NCBI GenBank assembly: GCA_947561585.1
Contig: CANNZV010002312.1
Coordinates: 1 to 64,000 of the forward strand
Length of the DNA: 64,000 nucleotides
Reading direction: 5' to 3'
Origin: Caprella mutica
Lineage: Eukaryota; Arthropoda; Malacostraca; Amphipoda; Caprellidae
Shown here: piece by piece, positions 43,226 to 54,366 of the stretch
How positions within the stretch are numbered: the first letter of the stretch is position 1
How the letters are laid out: every line of letters begins with the position of its first letter
The notes under the pieces: model-generated
Seen by the model: only the letters and a program-made list of their open reading frames with translations
Databases searched by the model: none
Told to the model about the DNA's origin: nothing
Translations under genes and position numbers: made by a program

Positions 43226-43874
43226 GGTTGGTTTCATTAATTAATCACTTATTCAATATATCATACATAAACGATTGAGATGTAAATGACGAATGTAAAT
43301 TTACAATTAACATGTGAATACCGAATTGAAATGTACTATTAAATGTAAATACCTAATGGAAATATTATTTACAGAATACAAAATTTAATCAATTTTCTTC
43401 AGAATTTTTTATTTAGAATAGGTCAAAAATATTGTTGTCAATACATGACAGGTTCTATTTATTTTTAACGCCATGGGTAGGGTGATCTTTTAGTAGGATT
43501 AAGATTGAAACAAGTTTTATTTACAGTTTTAATTCCTATCTATGAACAAAAGAAGTGATATTTTCAATTAGTTCAGGTAATGAATAAAAAATTGGTGAAA
43601 AATAGGGTCATAGTTTAAAGGCTGAATATTTGAGGTACTATAGAATTAATGGAATGGAAATTATTAGGTTCATGGGATGGTTTAAATTCAAAAATTGCAA
43701 ACAATATGGGATTATTAATTTATGGGATTAATATCAAGAATATGGGAATCAATATGGGATTAATATATCAAAATGTCCAATGAGCCGTCCTTTACATTCC
43801 ATAGTCAACTCAGAATGGTGGAGTAGGATATTTCTGGAGTAATATCAGTGTTAGCACAGAAGTTTCAGGTAACG
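43226..43874. other. AT-rich spacer
   Basis: Contains short repeated ATGTAAATxxCxAATG words (43270-43370) and ATGGGATTAAT words (43700-43765). No gene recognised. Confidence 0.5.
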
Positions 43875-44282
43875 GAGACTCGTCTAGTCTCTTATTAGAA
43901 AAATTATCTGACTCGTCTACACCTTTTTACGGTCAAATTAAAAAACATCAACATCAAATTAAATAACATAAATAAATTAAAAAAGCTCAATCAATTTAAA
44001 ATAAATCGAATTCAATTTAAAATAGTTAGTATTCATGTTGAAATAAATCAAATTCAATTAAATTAATAATAATGAATATCTTCAATTTACGAATTTTTTC
44101 ACGTACTTGTAGCAATTATTCTTTTTTTATTTAATGTAAGTGTTACGTAGACTGTATAAAATTTACATTTTTTTTAATTATGAAGAATGCAAATTATAAT
44201 TTTCATTAAGTAAAAAATAATTTGAAGAATTATTAGTCACAGTAAACTCTTTTGTACTTGCACATGGTAGGTACCAAAGCTC

Positions 44283-44399
44283 ATGTCTGAGTCTGAAATT
44301 GGTATGAGACAAGCAGAATACAGACTGCGTTATTTAGAAGAGAAAATTGATGACGTAATTCCAAAAATCACTCCATTTCTGTGTATGCAGGCCCTCTAA
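44283..44399 (+). CDS. Unrecognised 38-codon ORF inside the foldback element
   Basis: ATG at 44283 opens a 38-codon frame of unusually protein-like composition (MSESEIGMRQAEYRLRYLEE, then KIDDVIPKITPF), a probable helix. It sits between the left arm and the satellite, in sequence less AT-rich than the arms. Reading continues in another frame beyond the stop (LSLNDITPTNADMVD), so it may be a fragment of a captured host exon or a decayed element gene. No family recognised. Confidence 0.3.
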   Translation: MSESEIGMRQAEYRLRYLEEKIDDVIPKITPFLCMQAL

Positions 44400-44506
44400 T
44401 CACGTGCAGAAACCATTCACAAATTTTCTTGCACATTAAGATTTGTCATTGAATGACATCACACCAACTAATGCTGATATGGTTGATTGCAACCATTATT
44501 AGAGAA

Positions 44507-45417
44507 CCTACCATGTTCTTTGGTGCCTACCATAAGCTTTGGTACCTACCATAAGCTTTGGTGCCTACCATAAGCTTTGGTGCCTACCATAAGCTTTGGT
44601 GCCTACCATAAGCTTTGGTGCCTACCATAAGCTTTGGTCCCTACCATAAGCTTTGGTGCCTTCCATAAGCTTTGGTACCTGTCTTAAGCTTTGGTACCTA
44701 CCATAAGCTTTAGTACCTACCATGAGCTTTAGTACCTACCATAAGCTTTAGTACCTACCATGAGCTTTAGTACCTACCATAAGCTTTAGTACCTACCATG
44801 AGCTTTGGTACCTACCATGAGCTTTGGTACCTCCATGAGCTTTGGTACCTACCATGAGCTTTGGTACCTACCATGAGCTTAAGTACCTACCATAAGCTTA
44901 GGTACCTACCATAAGCTTAGGTACCTACCATAAGCTTTAGTACCTACCATAAGCTTTGGTACCTACCATAAGCTTTAGTACCTACCATAAGCTTTGGTAC
45001 CTTGTACCTACCATAAGCTTTAGTACCTACCATAAGCTTTGGTACCTACCATAAGCTTTGGTACCTTGTACCTACCATAAGCTTTGGTACCTTGTACCTA
45101 CCATAAGCTTTTGTACCTACCATAAGCTTTAGTATCTACCATAAGCTTTAGTACCTACCATAAGCTTTGGTACCTACCATAAGCTTTGGTACCTACCATA
45201 AGCTTTAGTACCTATCATAAGCTTTAGTACCTACCATAAGCTTTAGTATCTACCATAAGCTTTGGTACCTTGTACCTACCATGAGCTTTTAACTACCAAG
45301 AGCTTTAGTACCTACCATAAGCTTTAGTACCTACCATAAGCTTTAGTATCTACCATAAGCTTTGGTACCTTGTACCTACCATGAGCTTTTAACTACCAAG
45401 AGCTTTGGTACCTACCT
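44507..45417. repeat. 19-bp satellite (KpnI/HindIII-type unit)
   Basis: About 47 units of GGTACCTACCATAAGCTTT, with variants (GGTGCC, AGTACC, CATGAGC) and occasional CTTGTACC insertions that recur, showing block duplication. GGTACC and AAGCTT alternate along the array. A related array is at 63650-63918. Confidence 0.96.
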
Positions 45418-46074
45418 ATAGTTCTCCAAATTAAAAAAAAAATCGGAAATTTTATATGTGTAGTCTAAACGTAACACTTACATTAACTAAAAAAAGATTC
45501 ATTGCTACAAGTAGGGGTCAAATTCGTAAATTGAAGATATTCATTATTATTAATTTTGTTTTAATTTGAATTGATTTATTTTAACATGAATACTAACTAT
45601 TTTAAATTGAATATGATTTATTTTAACCTGGTTGACCATTTTTAATTTTAACTTGATTTATTTTAATTTTAACTTGATTTTTTTAAATTTGAGCTTGAGT
45701 TTGTTTAATTTAAATGTCATCTTTTTTAATTTGATCTTTTTTTAAAATTTGAATTCGAGCTTTTTTAATTTGATGTTGATGTTTTTTTAATTTGACCGTA
45801 AAAGGGTGTAGTCTTTATGAGGATGCAAAATTGATCCAGTTAATCTCTAATAAATGAAGGAGAGACTCTTTTCTCACTTCCAAGCGTTAACCAATAATGG
45901 TAGTGAAAACATTAACAATATTCTACTTAGCAACTGGCAATGCAAAAAAAAAAAAAAAAAAAAATAGTAGCAACGAATAGCCTTTATTGCCATGACTATT
46001 GTTGTATTCTTCTTTTTATAGATTGGTCTCACATTTATAATAAAATTAGCCTCAATATAATGGCCTTGATATGG

Positions 46075-46285
46075 AATTGTTGATTCAAAGTGGTGAGCCA
46101 GTGGCCAAAATTATATCGCGTCTTGCAGGACTGTTAATTCCATATTTTCGAGTCACGTTCCTGACAATCTGGCGTCAGCTCCATAGAGTTGATATGGCAC
46201 TGAAACAAAATAAGGTTTTATACCTTCAGGCTCATTGTCCTGCAATCGCTGCAACACTAATCCTCTCTAGTGTATATCATAACTC
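46075..46285 (+). repeat. Dispersed ~190-bp repeat, copy 1 (99-codon ORF)
   Basis: The stretch from AGTGGTGAGCCAGTGGC to CTCTCTAGTGTATATCA matches 63076-63262 at most positions. The 99-codon frame 46071-46370 covers it, but the second copy is broken by stops in the same frame (after SMR, FGVT and GVMI). Protein function is therefore unlikely. It may be part of an unrecognised mobile element. A 22-A run precedes it at 45943-45964. Confidence 0.6.
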
Positions 46286-46370
46286 TATGGTTGATTCTAA
46301 CAAAATACAAAGAAGTTCCATAACATTACGTCAAAAATTAGAGATTATGAAAACAAATGAGAAAAATTAA

Positions 46371-47030
46371 ATTATTTCATAAAAAAAGGATATTATTATA
46401 AAATGTTTGCTTTTGTAAAAAGTACATTATTTATGGAATACAAAATATATGGACCGATCAGTTGCCCATAATTGATTTAATTATTAAATGTCTATTGTAT
46501 TTGTTTTCCTTCCGGCATCAGTAATAGAATTCTGAGTAGATAAAGCTGACGTTAAATCCTATGTACATAGTGTAAAAATGAATAACAGTATGTTTTTTAA
46601 AGATTTTTTCCTCCCGTTATGTCACTTGTGTAATTTCTTTAGATTGTGCTCGTTAAAACGATTACACTATTTATAAAGATATAATTTTTTTTCGTACTTA
46701 TATATTAAATTTATATTGGTTCTGATTTTCCTTGATATCCTTCTTTTTAATTAATATTCTTAATCTACTCTAGAATTCCAACTTAAACTAAATTGACTTC
46801 ATTTTCATAGTTGTTATTTATCTTGTTAATCAATCATATATATCCGAGGCTTTGCCATTATAGTAACTATTTTCTATATTGAAATTTCATATTGATAGAC
46901 TACATCCTTCTTCATTCGTGATTTATTTTATTTACTGTATACATTTTTAATTTAAATGCTAAAATCACAATAGGTACCATCAACAGAAAATATATTTAGT
47001 TGGTAACATGCAATGTTAATTATCTTTCAG
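46371..47030. other. AT-rich, intron-like stretch
   Basis: No gene recognised; ends in TTAATTATCTTTCAG, an acceptor-like signal for the candidate exon at 47031. Confidence 0.5.
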
Positions 47031-47156
47031 AATTATTCCGTTCTCTATTTTATCAATGGGAGCTAACTTCACGTTTTCTCTATTTAGCCCCTTACTGAGC
47101 TATGCTCCGCCTTTCTTACAACTGATCTTTTATTGCCAGACTCCCTTTTATCCTAG
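47031..47156 (+). other. Candidate internal exon (126 nt, phase 2 to 2)
   Basis: The segment follows TTATCTTTCAG and ends TCCTAG before GTAATAA. It is less AT-rich than its surroundings and open for 41 codons in the frame that starts at its second base. It encodes a hydrophobic segment (MGANFTFSLFSPLLSYAPPF) that could be membrane-associated. One base at the start and two at the end make it compatible with the exon at 29711 upstream and the one at 54220 downstream. The donor is only moderate. No family recognised. Confidence 0.4.
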
Positions 47157-48034
47157 GTAATAAATCAAATATATAATTTTTCTGTCCGACATTTTAAATA
47201 ATTCTGGTAATAATTCATTTTTATTTATATCTCGTGTAACCTTTTATGAATAAATTAAAGGTGTATTAGGAAGTTTTTGGCTACTACTACTATGAAAAGA
47301 AAATGTAAAGCAATAAAAATGTTCAATCATTGAAAACGTGAAGATTGTTTTTGGAAACAATTTTACATCTAATAGGGTGAATTGGTGCTGTGGAAATTAT
47401 GAATAATATTTTTATATTTCCACACAAATAATAATAATAATCAATCACATGATCTATTCTTTATTATTGGATGGTGTTATAATCATAAGTAGAATTGAGA
47501 TGTGTAATATTCATTTCGATTTCAGTACTGCATTCTATGTTTTTTCCTTTCCGGGTACGTTTTACATAGATTATTCTGATAAAAACGTTGAGTATATAAT
47601 ACATTTGGCTAATTGAATGATTCTCTCATTCAATTTAAATTATTTGAGGCATAGTATGAAATTATTTCCTTTAAATCCAAATTGATTAGAATATCTCCTT
47701 TATGAATTTATTTCTTCCGAAACAATGTAATTGATATTTAGTTGTATTATCTGCTTTTCTAACTAGTGTTCTTAAACTAGTTCTTAACTAATTTTTGATT
47801 ATGATTTTTTTCGGTCACTTTTGTAGCATTCAATTATATTAAGTTTGATATTTTCGGAATATTCTATGATTCTCTCAAGTTTGATTATTGAAGAGATTAT
47901 TTGCTACCCAATATTATAAGATTCCCCCCCCCTCCCCACTCCACTTCATCCCTCATTTTCTCTCGCTCTAATATTGTCTCTCTCTAAAAGAACTCCCTCT
48001 CCCTCACTATTTCTCTTCCCCTTCCGCGTAGGCT
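47157..48034. other. AT-rich stretch ending in a pyrimidine-rich tract
   Basis: No gene recognised. From 47924 to about 48025 the plus strand is almost purely C and T (ATTCCCCCCCCCTCCCC, then CTCTCTCTC-rich sequence), just beyond the stop codon of the minus-strand exon, where it would be a purine-rich 3' untranslated region. Confidence 0.5.
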
Positions 48035-48360
48035 CTAAAATTGAACATTATCACGCGCTTGCCTATAAGAAGGTCCATATAGCTCGTTAACTCTACCAAA
48101 AGTTATATTACGAGCACTAAAGCGACCTGTACGCCAATAGCTGACGTAGCTGTGTTTTATGGAACGTTTCTCTGCTGGGGAGAGGCCACTGGATCGTATG
48201 TTGTCTCTCAAATCCCTGATGCTTGTTCCGAATGCATTGGTATATATAGTGAGTTGTCTCTTCATATAACCAAAACGTTTTCTCTTTTGCCTTCTGTATT
48301 CACATTCTTTGTGATAGTGTTTTTTAAATTTGTTGTCTAGCAGGAGATTGATACCAGTTT
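48035..48360 (-). CDS. Probable terminal coding exon of an unidentified gene
   Basis: On the minus strand an acceptor (AATGAAATATTTCAG, intron ending at 48361) is followed by two bases and then 107 open codons to a stop at 48035. The conceptual product is basic and arginine/tyrosine-rich: KKHYHKECEYRRQKRKRFGY early, SGLSPAEKRSIKHSYVSYWR in the middle and NELYGPSYRQARDNVQF at the end. The region is clearly less AT-rich than its flanks and the frame extends well upstream of the internal ATG at 48265, as expected for a 3' exon. No catalytic motif, signal peptide or membrane segment. Spaced Y, W and R residues are vaguely like arthropod thick-filament proteins of the flightin group, but this is weak and unverified. 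Upstream exons, at higher coordinates, were not identified. Plus-strand frames here are shadows. Confidence 0.6.
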
Positions 48361-49731
48361 CTGAAATATTTCATTATTAACTCTTTGTAGCTCGTCGATT
48401 TTATTTTTTTCATTTTAATATATTTAACTCTAGTATTACGATTTTTGAAGTCGTATTAATGTACTTAAAATATAAAATTGACAATACTATATTTGTGATT
48501 GGAGTCTTTATTTAAATTGCAGCATATATAGTTGACGATGTCTCGCTCTTAGGACTTAGGAGTTGGAAGTCGTGACCCATTTACATGTATTTAGGAAAGT
48601 ATTTGAAGCATGGAAGGATATCTATTGAAATCTGATTAATTCAGTGGTCAGGGAGAACCAAATGAGTTTAGTTACTGCCATTGGTGAAAAATAGTAAGTC
48701 AGTTGACCTCATTATGTAGTTTTGCATAGTTTTTACATTTAATGATTAATTTGATTATTGGTTCATTTACGAAATTAAGACTACATTTGAGGGTTATTAC
48801 ATGATCATTACAATTAATCAATGAAACATTCAAATGATTAATGCATTCGAAAGAAAATGTTTAAATATCTTTTCAACTTTATGGCATGAAATGGGAGAAA
48901 AAAAAACCTTGTTTAACATTATTTATAGTCTTTGGTTTATAATTGTTATTCAAATATATCTAATAATATTTACATTAAAAGAATTTATTTATTATATACG
49001 ATGGAAACTTTAAAGATGAAGACTGGGTTAAAGGTAGTTATTATGTATAGTATATTTTGATATAATTAAACATTTAGATCTGTTGATGATAAAAAAATTC
49101 TCATAAACGGCCATTGTATATTATAATTTTTCACATGTTCCTGTTTTAAAAAGTGATGCAGAATAGTGTTGACAATTTACAAACATGGAGGTTTCAATGT
49201 ACAAATAAGATCTTCCACAGGATGAAACGGATTATTGTCATGAAGAACTTGTATATATAAAGATCTTAAAATTTACCATGAAGACGGAATAGTAATGGCA
49301 GCCATTGGCTAATAAGTCATTCCCGTGTTTTATTTCTCATTAAAAGGACCATTATATCCTAGAATAGATCTAAGCGCAGTCAGTTTGTTTAGAAACTCTG
49401 TCATGAGAGGTTGAACTCTTCTTATATTTGTGAAATGAAATCATTTTGTATAAATAAATATATTCTCGTTTATTTCATACAGGTTGAGCGCGTTTTACAA
49501 TCACATCAATTTGAAATCTTTCGCTAATCTAAACCTGTTTATGCTCGCGTAAATATGCCTTGCCTGAATATGCATAGAGAAGTAAAGTTCATTCAAATTT
49601 AACTACATAATTAGTAGATACTTGATATAACGATGTATCTTATCTAACATTTATTTTTTCCTCAGTTTTCACTCAGTCCTAAATTTGTTTAATAGAACAT
49701 TGTCCAAAGACTTTCCATCTTTTTATTGCAG
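48361..49731. other. AT-rich, intron-like stretch
   Basis: No exon recognised. A less AT-rich part at 49285-49410 contains GCGCAGTCAGTTTGTTTAG, similar to TCAGTCAGTCTGTTTAG at 54819, which might be a shared promoter or enhancer word. Confidence 0.45.
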
Positions 49732-49822
49732 CGCTCTTATTTGATGCGCAACTTTATAAGATGACATTATTTGTTCAACATAAATACGTCGATTCTTAAA
49801 TCAGAATATCATACAGGATAAG
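49732..49822 (+). other. Candidate non-coding (5' UTR) exon
   Basis: A 91-nt segment bounded by ATCTTTTTATTGCAG and AAG followed by GTAAGTAA, both strong signals. All three frames contain stops, so if it is an exon it is most likely untranslated. Confidence 0.3.
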
Positions 49823-51504
49823 GTAAGTAATTTATTTAATCATTTTTTGTCAGCTAAATATATACCATTTAATTTTGATTGCAGTAATGATAAGCTTTAT
49901 ATATTTAGATCTTTATTGTTAAATTCATGTACAGCTTATATTGGTAGTGTCGCGGTTTCAAGATGCTAGATAAGTTGAGTATTTTTTATGTTCATGTCCT
50001 TGTTCGTTACATCAAAGCATTTCCTCACAATATATCCTATGGAAATTCCTCTCATCCGAAAAATGTAACATGTAGGTGTGAAATTCAACATGATACGTGC
50101 TATGCAACATCAGAATTCGTTACAAATTTTATGACTGCCGGAAATATCCAATATCAATTAACAGTAATGATTAAATAGATGCATCACTGCGTTGAAGTAA
50201 AGAAAATATCGCTATATCGGTTTCATAGTAATTATTATTACTTATCAAAATAAATATCATTATTTATTATTAAATAATTGGAATGATTGATTGTGTTTCT
50301 TGACAAATTTCAATTATCTATTGCTTGTTTATATCTAAATTCGTCTATAACATGTTCCGCTAATATTTATCCTTATTGATTTTTATTTTCGTTGTTTTTA
50401 TATTTATGCAACATTCCACATATAACGTGATTTTCATATGTTTTTTTATTCCATTTATGTTCGAGCAGTATGAAATTTCTCATGTATTCTGACATTTACA
50501 CTCTAACTGAAGTTAATAATAATACCATCATTTTATGTAGTTACTATGCATTTCGTACGTAACTTATTAAGGTACCCTAACAAGTTTGTGACATCATAAT
50601 AATAATGTTTTATTGCTGTTTTCGACTTTACCTCATAATATTTAGGTATAATTTCCCTCTGATTATAATTATAGTATAAGATGATGTTCTTGTTTGTGAA
50701 GTTAAAAATACATAATACATATTTGATTTACATAATTATAGTTGAAGCGATAAAAATTTGGTAATTTAAGAGAAAAATTTAGTTTTTTTCTTCTGAATTA
50801 ACTCGGAGAAATATTTAGTTTTTTTCTTCTGAATTAACTCGGAGAAATATTTAATTTTTATTGGCTGTAAGCCTGTTATTAAAAATTCGAAATTTGATTA
50901 CCAAATAAGAGATTCAATATATTACAAAGACAACGATGATTTTTGTTATATAATGGACATGTATCCTATTTGTTTTGATAAAACTTAGTTTTGTATAGAA
51001 GGAAACTAATAAATATGTACTCATAACATGCTCATCTGAAAAACAACTTGAAACAATGAAACAAATTTATTCATAAAAAGGTATTACATACAATACATCT
51101 GTAATTGACAATAGTTAAACTACAAACCTAATTACGGCCCTTATAAGCTCCAAGGCTTTTAAAGGACAATAAGCATTTTCAGTGATTTACGAATTAAAAT
51201 TAATTGATAGGTTTTAATTCATACTTTCTATTTTTATTTTCATTAGTACAACAAACATATTGCATCACAAATATATTGGTCAGGGGGACTTATAACCCCT
51301 AGACTTCCATGGTGTTCCATTTCGGAACCAAAATTTCACAAAATTTATATTTATCTTGGTTTTTGCATTCAAATAAAATTAATTAGTACCAAACATGTCA
51401 TCGAACAACTCGGAAATCTGATTTTAACTTTCAATAAAAAGTTTGGTATTAAATTGTTGAGTTAAAGAATCGTGAATAAATTTTATTCATTAAAATTCTA
51501 GGTA
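49823..51504. other. AT-rich stretch with a 36-bp tandem duplication
   Basis: At about 50781-50852 a 36-bp segment (TTAGTTTTTTTCTTCTGAAT plus TAACTCGGAGAAATAT) is present twice in tandem. The 71-codon ORF at 49963-50178 has no recognised feature. Nothing else supported. Confidence 0.5.
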
Positions 51505-52270
51505 TATTTCCTCCGGTATGGTCCACCCCAGATATATTCCACCCCGGTATATTTCACGTCGGTAAGTTCTACCCCAGGTATATTCCATCCCGGTATATTC
51601 CACGTCGGTAAGTTCCACCCCGGTATATTTCACGTCGGTAAGTTCCACCCCGGTATATTTCACGTCGGTAAGTTCTACCCCAGGTATATTCCATCCCGGT
51701 ATATTCCACGTCGGTAAGTTCTACCCCAGGTATATTCCATCCCGGTATATTCCACGTCGGTAAGTTCCACCCCGGTATATTTCACGTCGGTAAGTTCTAC
51801 CCCAGGTATATTCCATCCCGGTATATTCCACGTCGGTAAGTTCCACCCCGGTATATTTCACGTCGGTAAGTTCCACCCCGGTATATTTCACGTCGGTAAG
51901 TTCTACCCCAGGTATATTCCATCCCGGTATATTCCACGTCGGTAAGTTCCACCCCGGTATATTTCACGTCGGTAAGTTCCACCCCGGTATATTTCACGTC
52001 GGTAAGTTCTACCCCAGGTATATTCCATCCCGGTATATTCCACGTCGGTAAGTTCCACCCCGGTATATTTCACGTCGGTAAGTTCCACCCCGGTATATTT
52101 CACGTCGGTAAGTTCTACCCCAGGTATATTCCATCCCGGTATATTCCACGTCGGTAAGTTCCACCCCGGTATATTTCACGTCGGTAAGTTCCACCCCGGT
52201 ATATTTCACGTCGGTAAGTTCCACCAAGGTTAATTCCACCTCGTTCTATCCCAACCTGGTAAGTTCCACC
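51505..52270. repeat. GGTATATTCCACCCC satellite with 106-bp higher-order unit
   Basis: Short units alternate between GGTATATTCCACGTCGGTAA, GTTCCACCCCGGTATATTTC and TTCTACCCCAGGTATATTCC. Together they form a 106-bp higher-order repeat present about seven times, the central copies nearly identical. Minus-strand ORFs of 66-76 codons recur every 106 bp and are artefacts. The array forms the left part of a foldback-like element (to about 52480). Confidence 0.95.
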
Positions 52271-52480
52271 CTAAAGGACAAGTATTAATAATTATTTGAA
52301 AAGTAGGAGGTTAATTCGAAAAAATGTTTATATTATTCAGTAAAGTATACAATTTGTAACTATCGAACCTGGCAGGGGATCAACCGAACCGCTCACCTAA
52401 CCTTATGTGTAATGCAAAATAATGTATTTAGTATTAACTTTAGGTGGAACTGACCGGGGTGGAATTTATTGATGTCATCA
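52271..52480. mobile_element. Core and right end of the element carrying the GGTATATTCC array
   Basis: Downstream of the array lie the core ACTATCGAACCTGGCAGGGG (52355-52375) followed by CAACCGAACCGCTCACCTAA. A right end with inverse arm words (TTAGGTGGAACTGACCGGGG, then TGGAATTT) follows near 52440-52475. The same core occurs in the elements at 27351 and 59322. No target duplication found. Confidence 0.65.
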
Positions 52481-52611
52481 TGAGTTTAATATTACATTGG
52501 TAATTTTCAAATTCCATTTTTTTTCTAATTCGTAATTTATTTAAATATTAATGATCTGTTGAATTATTTTGAACACATGAAATAATCAAATATATAAATA
52601 TCTGATAGATA

Positions 52612-53514
52612 TACAGAATGTTTCACTTTAAATTTGACAAAATTTGACAGCTTGCATAAATACCCCAAACTAGATTGCGTGCACTCGGTAGAGCGCATAC
52701 CTTCGCAGCTGGTTTACCCGTTCTCTCCCAAAATCAAAATCTAATAAACTGGTGACTGGATAATGACCAATCGTCCCACCAAATTTCATGTAATATTGTT
52801 CAATACTTTTTGAGTTATAAATGACCATGACCTTGACCTTTGTCCGGGTCGCTCCCAAAATTCTACCAGAAAGTCTCTGGACATCGACCAATCGTTTCAT
52901 CAAATTTCCTGTAATATTGTTCAATACTTTTTGAGTTATAAATGACCATGACCTTGACCTTTGACTGGGTCGCTCCCAAAATTCTACCAGAAAGTCACTG
53001 GACATAGACCAATCGTTTCACCAAATTTCATGCAATTTGGTTTAACACTTTTTCAGGTATGCGAATAACAAGATGATAAATAATTAAATAAATGCTGGGT
53101 AAAATATAACCTTCTGCAAATTTGCGAAGATAATAAATACTTTTCCAATAATAACAAAATGTCAAAATGATTCTTCGTTTTCGAGATATTGATACTCTTA
53201 TTCTAGGAATTTTTTTTTGCCATAGGCTACGTAGGGAATTTCAGATGAAACAAACATTGTTTCACGAAAACTAAATTTATCAAAATTCACAAGTTCTTAC
53301 GTTTCTAACAGATGGTTATTAGTTGAAAATTTAAAATAAGACCTAAGTACCTATTATAATGTGATTGTGAATGTTAAAAATTACGCTAGAATCAGGGTAT
53401 TAATATCTCGCTAACGGAGTATTTTTGGACATTTTATTTTTCATGAAAAATCTTTACTTCTGGTTGTTATGTAAGCTGTCAAATTTTGTCGGATATGAAA
53501 TGAGACACCCTGTA
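52612..53514. mobile_element. Mariner-type MITE (CAGGGTGTCTC ends) interrupted by a SINE
   Basis: The element 52614-53512 has left end CAGAATGTTTCACTTTAAAT and right end inverse of CAGGGTGTCTCATTTCATAT. Both continue into GACAAAATTTGACAGCTTxC. TA flanks both sides (52612-52613, 53513-53514). The SINE at 52664-53132 is inserted near its left end. Confidence 0.87.
52656..53140 (+). mobile_element. SINE with tRNA-like head and TGACCTTGACCTTTG body
   Basis: The element 52664-53132 is flanked by ATAAATAC on both sides (52656-52663, 53133-53140). The head contains ACTCGGTAGAGCGCATACC (about 52683), similar to the D-arm/A-box of a tRNA. The body is a ~122-bp unit present nearly three times (each with CCAAATTTCATGTAATATTG, GAGTTATAAATGACCATGAC and CTTGACCTTTG). 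The tail is TTCTGCAAATTTGCGAAGAT. The TGACCTTGACCTTTGAC word is widespread in invertebrate repeats. The 111-codon minus ORF here is a by-product. Confidence 0.8.
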
Positions 53515-54219
53515 TATGAATTTAGCATCTCGTTCGAATAAAATTGATATATTTACGAATATTATAATCCCTTAATTAATCATTTTTTCATTATGATATT
53601 GCTATTTATAGATCAATTATGCTGTTAAATGCCCCCTTCTACAAGTAGTATCCGGAAACCTTTGTTTATTGGAATATGTAAAGACCCCAAATTGATTAAA
53701 TTGATTCGATTTTAGTTATATATCGGCTTGTAAATTCTTATTGCCATAGGTACATTAATTCATATTCCTTAATATTTTCTTCCAATCTGTTTAATTTATG
53801 ATCATTTTCAGGCTTTTATTTGTGTTATACACGACAGAATAATAAAATCTACCAACAACAATCGGTTTTACACAATATAAATTGAATAATCTCTATTTTA
53901 GTTAAAGGTCAATTGTCTTTCCCATATGAATAAACATGTAATTTCGATTTATGAATCATCTAAACTCTTCCACTAATGTATGTTTAGCAGTATTGCAATT
54001 CCACTTCAGTAGGCTTACTATATTTCGATCAATCCAAATACTAAATTTGATAATAGTTTATCAAAAAGCTATAGTTTTTGTCTTTTTATTGGTAATTTTA
54101 AATGATAAAAAAATATTCAAGTCGTTAAATTACATATATTGAATTCAAATTATGTATTTTTGAGTTACCACTAAAGTTGTATCACTTTTTATTATAATAC
54201 TTCCTTATCTTATTTTTAG
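53515..54219. other. AT-rich, intron-like stretch
   Basis: No gene recognised. An acceptor-like ATCATTTTCAG at 53803-53813 leads into a short 22-codon frame. The right end is TTATCTTATTTTTAG before the candidate exon. Confidence 0.45.
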
Positions 54220-54304
54220 AGAGTTTTTGAACACGTTCAAAGAACCTCTTGGCATCTTTTTCCTTTATCAAGAAACTTATGAAGATAATGTGATAAAAAA
54301 ATAG
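54220..54304 (+). other. Candidate terminal exon (phase 2 to stop)
   Basis: After TTATCTTATTTTTAG, one base then 27 codons and a TAG stop (54302-54304): EFLNTFKEPLGIFFLYQETY then EDNVIKK. The composition is protein-like with a mix of charged and aromatic residues. Phase matches the candidate exon at 47031-47156. No family recognised; the length is short, so chance cannot be excluded. Confidence 0.35.
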
Positions 54305-54366
54305 GATATATTTCTCCAATCCTGTTGGGAATCCTCCCATACTCATGTTAGAAATGCTCACTCATT

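Larger units (their letters stand above)
43875..45880. mobile_element. Foldback element with a satellite between its arms
   Basis: The left arm (about 43875-44235) and right arm (about 45430-45880) are inverted copies. CTACACCxxTTTTACGGTCAA, CATCAACATCAAATTAA, GTTAGTATTCATGTT, AATGAATATCTTCAATTTAC and TTAATGTAAGTGTTACGT on the left all reappear inverted on the right. The space between is mostly a 19-bp satellite (44507-45417). Outer limits are approximate. A second copy starts near 63265. Confidence 0.88.

Noticed and set aside
49963..50178. 71-codon plus-strand ORF
   Set aside because: Background codon use, no motif, no splice or promoter context.
51797..52239. Identical 66-codon ORFs every 106 bp
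   Set aside because: By-products of the higher-order satellite unit.
52683..52712. Possible tRNA gene
   Set aside because: Only the D-arm-like part is present and it heads a SINE; no complete cloverleaf can be formed by eye.
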